64,000 nt of DNA from NCBI GenBank assembly GCA_934454145.1, contig CAKSFT010000009.1:62001-126000 (forward strand), in the 5' to 3' direction. The DNA comes from an uncultured Clostridia bacterium (GTDB taxonomy: Bacteria; Bacillota; Clostridia; UBA1381). The position numbers and the translations under genes were made by a program. Positions 25,798-34,477 of this stretch are shown one piece after another. The notes under the pieces are model-generated. The model did not search any database. It was not told where the DNA came from and saw only the letters and a program-made list of their open reading frames with translations. Every line of letters begins with the position of its first letter. Within the stretch, counting starts at the first letter, position 1.

Positions 25798-26253
25798 TCA
25801 AAACTCAAAATACAATCTTATATACACTGCCTCCGATGGGTTTATCTCCACCGTTTCTCCGCCGTCATCTATCCGGACATATCCTCCGTCATAACCTTTC
25901 AAAATACCGTCAAATTCTTTTCTGCCGCATACTTCCTTATAAAGCTTTGCCTCCACGCGCCTGCCGATATAGTGCAGAAATTCGCGCCCGGTTGTCAGCT
26001 TGCGGTCAACCCCCGGCGACGAAACCTCAAGACTGTACGCCTCGTCAATCAAGTCCTCCCTGTCAAGGATTTCTTCCAGTGCACGGCTAAACTTTTCACA
26101 GTCATCCAAATCAACACCGCCGTCTTTGTCGATGTATACCCTCAGATGCCGATCTCCGTCCTCTTTTTTGTATTCCGCACCGACCACGGAAAAATTCATT
26201 TTCTCCGCCAATGCGTCGGACAATTCCAAAACTCTTTCTTCGATTTTAGACAC
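25798..26253 (-). CDS. rimP: ribosome maturation factor RimP
   Basis: 30S assembly factor, 151 aa. The segment YSLEVSSPGVDRKLTTGREF near 95 is the RimP signature, and the C-terminal SH3-like domain follows. I prefer GTG 26253, which gives the family-like start VSKIEERVLELSDAL and has AGGTGG about 9 bases upstream. The in-frame ATG at 26289 adds 12 residues but has no ribosome site and lies 4 bases from a strong hairpin. First gene of the long operon. Confidence 0.88.
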   Translation of the reverse strand: MSKIEERVLELSDALAEKMNFSVVGAEYKKEDGDRHLRVYIDKDGGVDLDDCEKFSRALEEILDREDLIDEAYSLEVSSPGVDRKLTTGREFLHYIGRRVEAKLYKEVCGRKEFDGILKGYDGGYVRIDDGGETVEINPSEAVYIRLYFEF

Positions 26254-26293
26254 TTCCCAATCCACCTGCTCTCTTTTTTGTTTTCCCATACAA

Positions 26294-26330
26294 CATGAAA
26301 GAGTGGGTTTGTCTAACCCACTCTTTCATG
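26294..26330 (-). promoter_or_regulatory. perfect 16-bp hairpin in the rimP-nusA leader
   Basis: CATGAAAGAGTGGGTT (26315-26330 in gene orientation) and its exact complement (26294-26309) flank a 5-base loop. No T run follows on either strand, so it does not look like a terminator. A 27-codon frame starts inside it (ATG 26329) and its TAA (26246-26248) overlaps the proposed rimP GTG, but it lacks a ribosome site. Confidence 0.75.
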
Positions 26331-26352
26331 CATATATTCATTATCCGTTGAT

Positions 26353-26381
26353 ATTATACCTTATTTTTCCCAAAAAGTCAA
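26353..26381 (-). promoter_or_regulatory. promoter of the rimP-nusA-infB-trhP operon
   Basis: TTGACT (26376-26381), 17 bp, TATAAT (26353-26358) on the minus strand. The start would lie near 26346, giving a leader that consists mainly of the hairpin at 26294-26330. Confidence 0.8.
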
Positions 26382-26411
26382 TACCTATTATATATATTTT
26401 TAAAAAAATAT

Positions 26412-27725
26412 TTAGAGGCGCATGATTATATACCCGTGCGCAAGCATTGAAAGCTTAAGTTTTCCGTTTTCCTCCAAGTAAAATGTGTCCTTCTTCATCA
26501 GCGGGGTTCCACAGTGTGTATTAATTTTAACTGTGACGCTCTCTGGCGCCGCATTGACAACCACAAGGATATTTTCACCTCTCAAAAATGAAAAAACTCT
26601 GTCATACTCGCTGTTATCAAGCCAGCGCGTGGTGCCGTCATAAAGCTCGGGTGTACTTTTCCTCAAAAACACAAGTTCTTTTATTATGCGCCTTCTTCTC
26701 ATACCGTATGACGTGAGAGCATTGCGCCAGTTTATAAACTCTTTTCCCCCATAAAACCTATTTGACCAAAGGCTGTGCCTGTTTGCGTCACATACTTCAT
26801 TTCCGTTATATATAAACGGTATACCGTTCATCGTGAAGTTTAAAACTGTCATCGCCTCAACCCCACCGTGTCCTACTCGTTTTTCTGTACGGTTTTCACC
26901 GTCATCGTTTGCAATGTCATGATTTTCATATGACTTTAGGGCACGGTCGTTCTTTTCCCCCTCACGGCGGTCGTCCCAATACCTGTGGACATAGTGTGTT
27001 GTTTCCCTCCCCTCAAAAGGTGCCGCAAGGTATTGTGCCCAGCCAAAATCATAAATAAAGTCAAATGCATAATCCAATCCTCTAACCAATTCCCCCTCGT
27101 TAAGCATTATGACATCAGGCTTTATCGCTTCAATTCGCTTTCTCCCCTCTTCCCAAAAATCCATCGGAACCATATCGCCCACATCTGTTCTGTAGCCATC
27201 CACGTCAAATTCACGTATAAAATATTCCATATTTTCCAGCATATATTCGCGCAATTTTGGCGAATCGTAGTTCAACATTGGGAATTTCCATTCACCGCAC
27301 AACGGTTCCCCGTTTTGATCCCGTTTTATAAACTCTTTGTCCATATCCATAATTACCGCCTTCGGTCCGCAGTGATAATACACAAGGTCAAGCAACACCT
27401 TCATCCCAAGTGCATGTGCCTTTCGTACAAAATCTCTCAGGTCGTCATCAGTCCCGTATTCCTCATCAATTTTAAAATAATCCTTGACTCTGTATGGATT
27501 TTTCGGATTGCCTGTTTTGCTCAGAATCTGTCTTTTACTCAGAAATCTTTCATCGCCGTCGTCATCTGCCTCGCACAAAGAGCACAGATATATTATATCC
27601 ACACCCAAATCTCTTACACTCTCAAGCATTTCCTCTGCTGCCTTCAGCGTCCCTTCTTTTGTAAAAGAACGCAAGAAAATTTGGTATATGACAGCTTTTT
27701 TCAACTCCTCTAATATTTCTTTCAA
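26412..27725 (-). CDS. GH13 alpha-amylase family glycoside hydrolase, intracellular
   Basis: A 437-aa (beta/alpha)8 glycosidase without a signal peptide. The four GH13 regions are visible: DLVYYH (near 114), GYRTDVGD with the nucleophile Asp (near 179), LNEGE with the acid/base Glu (near 212) and ENHDI with the transition-state Asp (near 277). A short beta domain follows. Specificity cannot be assigned; oligo-alpha-glucosidase or neopullulanase types are possible. I prefer TTG 27725 with GAGGTGG 5 bases upstream; GTG 27734 overlaps that site. It is divergent from an AraC regulator that probably controls it. Confidence 0.88.
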   Translation of the reverse strand: MKEILEELKKAVIYQIFLRSFTKEGTLKAAEEMLESVRDLGVDIIYLCSLCEADDDGDERFLSKRQILSKTGNPKNPYRVKDYFKIDEEYGTDDDLRDFVRKAHALGMKVLLDLVYYHCGPKAVIMDMDKEFIKRDQNGEPLCGEWKFPMLNYDSPKLREYMLENMEYFIREFDVDGYRTDVGDMVPMDFWEEGRKRIEAIKPDVIMLNEGELVRGLDYAFDFIYDFGWAQYLAAPFEGRETTHYVHRYWDDRREGEKNDRALKSYENHDIANDDGENRTEKRVGHGGVEAMTVLNFTMNGIPFIYNGNEVCDANRHSLWSNRFYGGKEFINWRNALTSYGMRRRRIIKELVFLRKSTPELYDGTTRWLDNSEYDRVFSFLRGENILVVVNAAPESVTVKINTHCGTPLMKKDTFYLEENGKLKLSMLAHGYIIMRL

Positions 27726-27760
27726 AACTTCCACCTCACCAAAAATATGATTTTAAAAAG

Positions 27761-27789
27761 ATTATATTCTCCAAGGTAAAAAAAGTCAA
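27761..27789 (-). promoter_or_regulatory. promoter of the GH13 gene
   Basis: TTGACT (27784-27789), 17 bp, TATAAT (27761-27766) on the minus strand. It is back to back with the AraC promoter; the 36 bases between the two -35 boxes could hold regulator sites. Confidence 0.75.
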
Positions 27790-27825
27790 CACACAAAATA
27801 ACACAAAAAGTACAAATTTCGAAAC

Positions 27826-27854
27826 TTGACATCGCCATTTTCAAATGATATAAT
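27826..27854 (+). promoter_or_regulatory. promoter of the AraC-family regulator
   Basis: Perfect TTGACA (27826-27831), 17 bp, TATAAT (27849-27854). Confidence 0.8.
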
Positions 27855-27880
27855 ATTGGCAAAAAAGGTGGTATTGCTTT

Positions 27881-28627
27881 ATGGATAAGGACAATAGCTT
27901 TAACTTTATGGAGGTACTGAAAATCAACCGCAGCAACCGGTCTTCACACTCAACCAATAGCCGCAATTTCAGCACACTCAGCTATCGTATACACGGTCAT
28001 TCCAAATTCCGTTTCGGTGCAAACGTGTATCATGTAAGCCCCCAAAACATGCTTTTTATTCCACCCGGAATCTCCTATTCGCAGACCTCCTCCGGCGAAG
28101 AGCTTATCGCTGTTCATTTTACGTCAAAATACCCTATATTTCAAAACGCATCTCTTATTACGCCACAAAACACAGTAAAGACAAAAAACCTCTTTGTCAC
28201 CCTGTTTGATATATACGAAAAAAAAGAACCCCAATATATGCTTATGGCAAATTCCGTGTTTTACGAATTGCTCTACAACATTATGCTCAGGAGTGTCCCT
28301 GCACCGCCGGAAGTCATACGTCCTTCACTGGATTATATATCCAAACACTATACAAACCCCTCTCTTTCCATAACAGAAATTGCGTCGGCATCACACATAA
28401 GCGAAGTATATTTTCGGCGCCTTTTTCGCAGACAATATTCCAAAACTCCTATAAAATACATAAATGAAGTGCGCATCAACCGTGCATGTGCCCTTCTGAA
28501 AGGAAATTATATGTCCCTTGCGGAAGTTGCCGCCGCCTCGGGTTTCTCAAGTGTAAAATATTTTTCAAAAGTATTCTCCGACATAACAAAAATCACACCC
28601 GGAAAATATGCCTCACACAGGGAATAA
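27881..28627 (+). CDS. AraC-family regulator with N-terminal cupin-like sensor
   Basis: 248 aa. The N-terminal half (about 25-110) has the cupin-like segment YHVSPQNMLFIPPGISYSQ; the C-terminal about 100 residues contain two helix-turn-helix motifs (SITEIASASHISEVYFRRLF and SLAEVAAASGFSSVKYFSK). It lies divergent from the GH13 glycosidase, so it is likely its local activator sensing a sugar. The start is ATG 27881 with a weak AAGGTGG site. Confidence 0.88.
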   Translation: MDKDNSFNFMEVLKINRSNRSSHSTNSRNFSTLSYRIHGHSKFRFGANVYHVSPQNMLFIPPGISYSQTSSGEELIAVHFTSKYPIFQNASLITPQNTVKTKNLFVTLFDIYEKKEPQYMLMANSVFYELLYNIMLRSVPAPPEVIRPSLDYISKHYTNPSLSITEIASASHISEVYFRRLFRRQYSKTPIKYINEVRINRACALLKGNYMSLAEVAAASGFSSVKYFSKVFSDITKITPGKYASHRE

Positions 28628-28656
28628 TTTAATACATAAGTGCAAAAAATTTCACC

Positions 28657-28685
28657 TTTACAATTTGCACGAAATGTTATATAAT
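28657..28685 (+). promoter_or_regulatory. promoter of glmM
   Basis: TTTACA (28657-28662), 17 bp, TATAAT (28680-28685), about 60 bases before the glmM start. Confidence 0.7.
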
Positions 28686-28747
28686 ATATGGGTAATTATA
28701 AACTTGGCTATATTTTGACCAACAAAATTTGAAAGGAAGATTTATAA

Positions 28748-30097
28748 ATGGGAAAATTATTCGGAACAGACGGAATCCGCGGCATAGCAAACAAAGAGCT
28801 CACGGCAGAGCTTGCCTTTAAAACCGGCAGAAGCGGCGCTTATGTCCTCACAAAAGAGGTTGCAAGGCGTCCGCGTATTCTTATCGGGAAAGATACAAGA
28901 AAATCGGGAGATATGCTTGAGGCGGCACTCACCGCCGGGCTTTGCTCCATGGGCGCAAAGGTTATTCCCCTTGGTGTAATCCCCACGCCTGCCGTTGCTT
29001 ACCTTACGCGGCTTTACAACGCCGACGCCGGTGTCGTTATTTCCGCTTCCCACAACCCCTGCGAATACAACGGAATAAAATTTTTCAACAGCGAAGGATA
29101 CAAGCTTAAAGATGAAATCGAAGATGAAATCGAGGATTACATAGAGGGCAGAAAAATCATAGACGAGCTCCCGACCCACGGCAAAGTCGGCTATGTTTGT
29201 GCAAACCACAATGCGGTTGAAGACTATGTAAGCTTTGCTGTTTCAACCATAGACACCCGTCTTGACGGTTTGAAAATTGCTATAGACTGCGCAAACGGCG
29301 CAAGCTATCAGACCGCTTTCAAAGCACTCAACAAGCTTGGCGCCAATGTCGAAGCAATCCACAACACCCCCGACGGCGTCAACATAAACGACAAGTGCGG
29401 TTCCACCCACATGAAGAGTCTGCAAGACTATGTCGTTTCAATCGGTGCAGACATAGGGATTGCTTTTGACGGCGATGCCGACAGAATGTTGGCCGTTGAC
29501 GAAAAGGGACATATAATTGACGGTGATTGCATCATGGCGGCATGCGCCGTGCAGATGATGAAGGAAGGAAAACTCAAGAAAAATACACTTGTTTCCACTG
29601 TCATGAGCAACCTCGGGCTTTTCATCGCCGGCGAAAAGCTTGGCATAAATATACCGCGCACAAAAGTCGGCGACAGATATGTGCTTGAGGAAATGCTCGA
29701 CAAGGGATATTGCCTCGGCGGCGAGCAGTCGGGACACATCATCTTCCTGGACTACAACACAACGGGCGACGGGCTTGTGAGTGCTCTTCAATTCCTGTCC
29801 CTTTTGAAAAAAACGGGCAAAAAAGCATCAGAACTTGCATCGGTTGTGACGATACTCCCTCAGGCGCTTGTCAATGCAAAAGTAAAAACGGAAAACAAAT
29901 CCAAATATATGGAATATGCAGAGATTGCAGAACAAATAGAAAACCTTGAAAAAGAGTTTGCCGGGGAGGGTCGCGTCCTCATACGTCCTTCGGGCACAGA
30001 ACCACTGGTGCGTGTCATGATTGAGGGCAAGAACCAGGAATATATAACAAAAAAAGCCGCAGAGCTTGCCGCTCTTATAGAAAAAATATGCGGATAA
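28748..30097 (+). CDS. glmM: phosphoglucosamine mutase
   Basis: Interconverts glucosamine-6-P and glucosamine-1-P for UDP-GlcNAc synthesis, 449 aa. The start GKLFGTDGIRGIAN, the phosphoserine loop VVISASHNPCEYNG near 97, the metal site GIAFDGDADRMLAVDEKG near 238, the sugar-binding GGEQSGHI near 323 and the phosphate-binding RPSGTEPLVRVMIEG near 416 are all present. GAAAGGA lies 10 bases upstream. glmS is not adjacent. Two genes of other function follow on the same strand. Confidence 0.97.
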   Translation: MGKLFGTDGIRGIANKELTAELAFKTGRSGAYVLTKEVARRPRILIGKDTRKSGDMLEAALTAGLCSMGAKVIPLGVIPTPAVAYLTRLYNADAGVVISASHNPCEYNGIKFFNSEGYKLKDEIEDEIEDYIEGRKIIDELPTHGKVGYVCANHNAVEDYVSFAVSTIDTRLDGLKIAIDCANGASYQTAFKALNKLGANVEAIHNTPDGVNINDKCGSTHMKSLQDYVVSIGADIGIAFDGDADRMLAVDEKGHIIDGDCIMAACAVQMMKEGKLKKNTLVSTVMSNLGLFIAGEKLGINIPRTKVGDRYVLEEMLDKGYCLGGEQSGHIIFLDYNTTGDGLVSALQFLSLLKKTGKKASELASVVTILPQALVNAKVKTENKSKYMEYAEIAEQIENLEKEFAGEGRVLIRPSGTEPLVRVMIEGKNQEYITKKAAELAALIEKICG

Positions 30098-30119
30098 ACT
30101 TCATCGAGGTGAACCACAA

Positions 30120-30944
30120 ATGCTGATAGACTTCCACACGCATGTCTTTCCCGACAAAATTGCAGAACGGGCAATAGATGTGCTTGAATCCAATATAGTC
30201 AAATACTCGGGCGATGTCCCTTTTGCGCATGCAAATTACAGAGGGACACTAAACGGTCTGAAAAAATCAATGTCGGAAAACCACGTTGACATATCGGTAG
30301 TTCTTCCGATTGCCACAAATGTCACGCAATCCGATTCCATAAACCGTTTTGCCGCAGAACTCAACAAAATCCCGGGGATTGTGTCCTTCGGCAGTCTGCA
30401 CCCCTTGCAGCCAAAACCCGAAGAGGAACTGGAAAAAATAAAAAAAGCCGGGATAAAAGGCATAAAACTGCACCCCGAATATCAGCATTTTTATATAAAT
30501 TCCCCCGAGAGTATACGGATTTTAAAATACGCAGAAGGGCTTGGGCTCTTTGTTGTCCTGCACGCCGGCAAAGATGTCGGCGCGCCTGAGCCCGTACACT
30601 GCTCGCCTCAGCAGCTTTCTGATGCACTGGGGCATGTTTCGGGCAAAAACATCATTGCGGCGCACATGGGCGGATACGGGCTTTGGGAAGATGTTTCGAA
30701 ATATCTGGGGAAAAGCGAAATAATGGCAGACACATCATTCTGCCTCAACAAAATGCCCGCCGACACGGCGAAAGACATCATACGCACATTTTCTCCCGAC
30801 AGGATTCTCTTCGGCACAGATTTGCCCTGGGCAAAACCTTCGGATATCCTCGGTGCGCTCAAAAACCTGAATCTGACAAAAGATTCCTTTGACAAAATAA
30901 CATTTGGGAACGCTTGCCGTATACTTGGCATACCAAAAAGATAA
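30120..30944 (+). CDS. amidohydrolase-superfamily metal hydrolase
   Basis: A 274-aa TIM-barrel amidohydrolase (amidohydrolase_2 type). The metal-binding HTH (DFHTHVFPD, near 5), LHPEYQHF near 117, VLHAG near 146, AAHMGG near 181 and the terminal FGTDLPW near 238 supply His and Asp ligands. The substrate is unknown; relatives include decarboxylases and hydrolases of cyclic compounds. It begins 22 bases after glmM with a GAGGTG site. Confidence 0.82.
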   Translation: MLIDFHTHVFPDKIAERAIDVLESNIVKYSGDVPFAHANYRGTLNGLKKSMSENHVDISVVLPIATNVTQSDSINRFAAELNKIPGIVSFGSLHPLQPKPEEELEKIKKAGIKGIKLHPEYQHFYINSPESIRILKYAEGLGLFVVLHAGKDVGAPEPVHCSPQQLSDALGHVSGKNIIAAHMGGYGLWEDVSKYLGKSEIMADTSFCLNKMPADTAKDIIRTFSPDRILFGTDLPWAKPSDILGALKNLNLTKDSFDKITFGNACRILGIPKR

Positions 30945-30997
30945 AACAATCCCTCTCACAAAAGGGACATATAAATTCAGAAAGGTACTGTAAATAT

Positions 30998-32032
30998 ATG
31001 AATGCAAATAACATATTTTCAAAAGACCTTGCAATAGACCTTGGCACATGCTATACACGTATAATTGTCGCAGGTGACGGTCTGTCGGTTTATGAGCCGA
31101 CAGTTCTCGCCAGGGACACAAAAACAGGCGAGTTGTTGGCGGTCGGCAGCGAGGCGCGCGAAATGGAAGGAAAAAACCCCTCGTTGGTAAAAATAATAAA
31201 ACCCATTGAAAACGGCGTTATCTCCGATTTTTCAAACACGACGACACTTCTGAAGGCTTTCCTTTTAAAGGCGTGCAAAAAAAGCATAATAAAACCCAGA
31301 GTGATAATCACAGTCCCCGGCAACATCACAGAAGTTGAAAAACGCGCCATGATTGACGCCGTGACAGCTGCCGGCGCGCGCCGCTGTTTTATACTGGAAT
31401 CGACGGTTGCCGCAGCAAGCGGCGCAAACTGCGATGTTTCGCTTGCGCGCGGCATGCTGACGGCACACATAGGCGGAGGAAGGTGCGACATTGCCGCGCT
31501 CTCTGTCGGACATGCTGTCATAAGCAATTCCATCACAACCGCCGGCAACCGTTTCACCGATGCAACGATAAAATATATCAAAAACCGCTATGACATGAAC
31601 ATCGGGTGGGTAACGGCAGAAACATTGAAAGAGGACATCGGGTGTGTGTATTCTCTTGACACACCGCAAAGCCGCAAAATATACGGCTGTGACGCATCGA
31701 CCGGTATTCCGCGCTGTGTGACGGTTTCTTCCGAAGAACTGAAAGAGGCATATGAAGAGGTGCTTTCCCCGATTACGGAAGCAATAAAAGCCACACTGGA
31801 GGACACACCGCCCGAACTGCTGGGCGATATACTCGAGGACGGAATCCTGCTGACAGGCGGCGGCGCAAAGCTTTATGGGATAGACAGAAGAATACGCATG
31901 TCGCTGGGGATAAAAGTTTTTCTTGCAGACAACATTGACCTTTGCGCCGTTATGGGCGCCGGCATGGAGCTGGAAAAGCTCAACCAGAAAAAACCTTTGA
32001 TTCAGGCAGTTTCCGCATCTGTAAATTTCTGA
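30998..32032 (+). CDS. divergent MreB-like actin homologue
   Basis: 344 aa, aligning over full length with MreB/Mbl (KDLAIDLGTCYTRI at the N-terminus, LTGGGAKLYGIDRRI near 290). Nucleotide-binding positions differ from typical MreB: the phosphate-2 loop reads HIGGGRCDI (about 157-165) where MreB has DIGGG(T/S)T, and AGN (about 182-184) replaces AGD. Polymer formation or ATP turnover may therefore be altered. mreC and mreD do not follow. ATG 30998 is the family-like start, 12 bases after AGAAAGG. Confidence 0.82.
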   Translation: MNANNIFSKDLAIDLGTCYTRIIVAGDGLSVYEPTVLARDTKTGELLAVGSEAREMEGKNPSLVKIIKPIENGVISDFSNTTTLLKAFLLKACKKSIIKPRVIITVPGNITEVEKRAMIDAVTAAGARRCFILESTVAAASGANCDVSLARGMLTAHIGGGRCDIAALSVGHAVISNSITTAGNRFTDATIKYIKNRYDMNIGWVTAETLKEDIGCVYSLDTPQSRKIYGCDASTGIPRCVTVSSEELKEAYEEVLSPITEAIKATLEDTPPELLGDILEDGILLTGGGAKLYGIDRRIRMSLGIKVFLADNIDLCAVMGAGMELEKLNQKKPLIQAVSASVNF

Positions 32033-32064
32033 TATAAATAACTTTATAAGAAAGGAACACAAAA

Positions 32065-32508
32065 ATGTTTACAAATATTGATATCCAAAAAATCCTTCCT
32101 CACAAATACCCCATGCTTTTGGTGGACAAGGTAATTGATTTGGAAGAAGGAAAAAAAATCACCGCGATAAAGAATGTAACTGTAAATGAGCCGTTCTTTC
32201 AGGGGCATTTCCCCGGCAACCCAATCATGCCCGGCGTACTCATCACCGAAAGCCTTGCGCAGACAGGGGCGATATTGCTTTTGTCCATGCCCGAAAACAA
32301 GGGAAAACTCGGCGTTTTCACAGGCATAAACAATTTTAAATTCCGCAGACAGGTCGTCCCCGGCGACACACTTGTGCTTGAGGCAGAGCTTGCGCAATAC
32401 CGTCACAGCATGGGCAAGGCAAATGTAAAAGCAATGGTTGACGGCGCGGTTGCGGCAATAGGCGAAATCAGTTTTGCGGTGATAGACAATGCAGCAAACG
32501 AAGCCTGA
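32065..32508 (+). CDS. fabZ: 3-hydroxyacyl-ACP dehydratase FabZ
   Basis: Hotdog-fold dehydratase of fatty-acid elongation, 147 aa. Catalytic His48 in GHFPGNPIMPGVL and Glu62 in ITESLAQ are intact; KILPHKYPMLLVDKV at the N-terminus is typical. AAAGGA upstream. No other fab gene is in the window; it is followed with a 20-base overlap by trmN6. Confidence 0.96.
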   Translation: MFTNIDIQKILPHKYPMLLVDKVIDLEEGKKITAIKNVTVNEPFFQGHFPGNPIMPGVLITESLAQTGAILLLSMPENKGKLGVFTGINNFKFRRQVVPGDTLVLEAELAQYRHSMGKANVKAMVDGAVAAIGEISFAVIDNAANEA

Positions 32509-33238
32509 ACTGCACAGCGGCGAAACGCTTGAAGATTTGCAATGCGGCGGACTTATGCTTATACAAAAAAAAGACGGTTTCCGCTTTGGCACAGACGCGG
32601 TGTTGCTTGCCGATTTTGCAAAAAGGGTTCATTCCAAAAACACACTTGACCTTTGCACAGGCACCGGAATAGTGCCTATTCTCCTCGCCGCAAAGACCGG
32701 CACACAGCACATATGCGGCATTGAAATACAGCACGATGTGGCGGACACGGCGCAAAGAAGCGTCACGCTGAACGGCCTGGATTCCCGCATATCCATACAA
32801 TGCGGCGACCTGAAAAACGTGCTGTCATATTACCCTTGCGCATCATTTGACCTTGTCACATGCAATCCGCCGTATATGAAATCGGGCTGTGCAATTCTAA
32901 ACGATTCTGACAATAAAATCATATCGCGTCACGAGGTTTTGTGCACCCTTGACGACATAACCGAAGTTTCGTCAAAGCTGTTGAAACACGGCGGCCATCT
33001 TGTCATGGTGCACCGCCCAAACCGTCTTGCCGATGTCATGTATTCTATGCGCAAAAACCGCATAGAACCAAAATATATCCGCTTTGTGCATGCATCATTT
33101 GAAAAACCGCCGGTTCTTTTTCTCACAGACGGCATGCTTGGCGCAAACAGTGAAATAAAAATCCTGCCGCCGCTGCTTTTGTATGACAAAGAGGGACATG
33201 AAACACCGGAACTCAAATCAATTTACGGGAGAGAATAA
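32489..33238 (+). CDS. trmN6: tRNA1(Val) A37 N6-methyltransferase-like protein (TrmN6/YabB)
   Basis: 249-aa class I SAM methyltransferase. LDLCTGTGIVPILLA near 53 is motif I and CNPPYMKSG near 128 is the NPPY active site of N6-adenine methyltransferases. FRFGTDAVLLADF near the start is typical of the TrmN6/YabB group. The pairing with rsmI matches yabB-yabC in Bacillus. Confidence 0.92.
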   Translation: MQQTKPELHSGETLEDLQCGGLMLIQKKDGFRFGTDAVLLADFAKRVHSKNTLDLCTGTGIVPILLAAKTGTQHICGIEIQHDVADTAQRSVTLNGLDSRISIQCGDLKNVLSYYPCASFDLVTCNPPYMKSGCAILNDSDNKIISRHEVLCTLDDITEVSSKLLKHGGHLVMVHRPNRLADVMYSMRKNRIEPKYIRFVHASFEKPPVLFLTDGMLGANSEIKILPPLLLYDKEGHETPELKSIYGRE

Positions 33239-33240
33239 TT

Positions 33241-34071
33241 ATGCTTTACCTATGCGCAACACCTATAGGCAATCTCGGCGACATATCCGCAAGATGCATA
33301 GAAATACTCAGCTCTGTGGACTTGATTGCCGCAGAAGATACACGGCACACGCTTAAGCTGTTGAATCATCTCGGCATTTCGAAACCAATGACAAGTTATC
33401 ACGAGCACAACAAACACGAAAAAGGGGAGTACCTCATTTCCTTGATGAAAGAAGGGAAAAACATTGCACTTGTTTCCGACGCCGGGACGCCTGCCATTTC
33501 GGACCCCGGCGAGGATTTGGTAAAGCTTTGTGTTGAAGAAAACCTTGATGTGACCTCTGTCCCCGGCCCTGTCGCGGCGGTAAACGCACTGATACTTTCC
33601 GGGCTTCCGGCACGGAGATTCACCTTTGAAGGTTTTCTGTCGGTAACAAAGCGGCGCAAATATACACACCTTGAATCACTGAAAAACGACACGCACACCA
33701 TGATATTCTATGAGGCGCCGCACAAGCTTACCACAACATTGTCAGACATGCTGAACATTCTTGGGGACAGGAAAATCGCATTGGTGCGCGAGCTTACAAA
33801 AATACATGAAGAGGTGCTGCGCACCACTCTTTCAGACGCACTCAAGTTTTATGAAACACACTCACCGCGCGGCGAATATGTCATTGTCGTTTCGGGTGCT
33901 GACGAAGAATCCGCCGAAGAGAACACATGGTGGGAAAATCTGTCCCCGTCGGAACATGTGGAGGAATACATAAAAAGAGGGCTTACCTCAAAAGATGCAA
34001 TAAAAGAAACAGCGATGGACAGGAAAACCCCAAAGCGCGACATATATAATGAATATCACAGCAACAAATAA
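33241..34071 (+). CDS. rsmI: 16S rRNA (cytidine-1402-2'-O)-methyltransferase
   Basis: SAM-dependent SPOUT-unrelated tetrapyrrole-methylase-fold enzyme, 276 aa. LYLCATPIGNLGDIS at the start, AAEDTRHTLKLL near 30, VSDAGTPAISDPG near 78 and YEAPHKL near 155 are diagnostic. It starts 2 bases after trmN6. Confidence 0.96.
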   Translation: MLYLCATPIGNLGDISARCIEILSSVDLIAAEDTRHTLKLLNHLGISKPMTSYHEHNKHEKGEYLISLMKEGKNIALVSDAGTPAISDPGEDLVKLCVEENLDVTSVPGPVAAVNALILSGLPARRFTFEGFLSVTKRRKYTHLESLKNDTHTMIFYEAPHKLTTTLSDMLNILGDRKIALVRELTKIHEEVLRTTLSDALKFYETHSPRGEYVIVVSGADEESAEENTWWENLSPSEHVEEYIKRGLTSKDAIKETAMDRKTPKRDIYNEYHSNK

Positions 34072-34119
34072 TCGAAAACTATAACTTATGAAAAACGCGG
34101 CCGGAAACGGAGGTAAAAA

Positions 34120-34401
34120 ATGAAAAATAAGGACAGACTGTTAATATTGGCAGGGATTGGCGCGGTTGTCGGATACAGAGCATGGCGCGGCGCCGGTTCT
34201 TTCAACAAAATACGTTTCAAAAAACAGCGCTCTGCACTTGAAAGCTATGTGGATACACACTATCCCGGCGCCTCAATCGGCGAAATTGTCCCTTTCCGTG
34301 AGGGCTGGAGCTGCCCCGTTGCATACAACGGTCAAAACATTATCATATACCTCATTCCATGCAAGGGCGGCGGATACATTTTCAGCAACACACAAATGTA
34401 A
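34120..34401 (+). CDS. small unknown protein with one N-terminal hydrophobic segment
   Basis: 93 aa with a GGAGG site 6 bases before the ATG. Residues about 7-20 (LLILAGIGAVVGYRAW) are hydrophobic, followed by a basic KIRFKKQR stretch and a soluble tail with a conserved-looking GWSCPVAYNGQNIIIYLIPCKGG. I do not recognise a family. Confidence 0.65.
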   Translation: MKNKDRLLILAGIGAVVGYRAWRGAGSFNKIRFKKQRSALESYVDTHYPGASIGEIVPFREGWSCPVAYNGQNIIIYLIPCKGGGYIFSNTQM

Positions 34402-34477
34402 CACTTTTTCTCCTCCTGCGTAATCTATAATAAGGGATTTGATTTCCCGAGTAGATTTTATGAAGGAGGACTTTTTT

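Noticed and set aside
26294..26330. Intrinsic terminator of the GH13 gene
   Set aside because: The stem lacks a T run on both strands and lies downstream of the rimP promoter, inside the next transcript's leader.
26985..27713. 242-codon open frame antisense to the GH13 gene
   Set aside because: All four GH13 regions are on the other strand; this frame lacks start signals.
31265..32062. 265-codon open frame antisense to the MreB-like gene
   Set aside because: It covers the same DNA as a full-length actin-fold protein and shows no protein family pattern.
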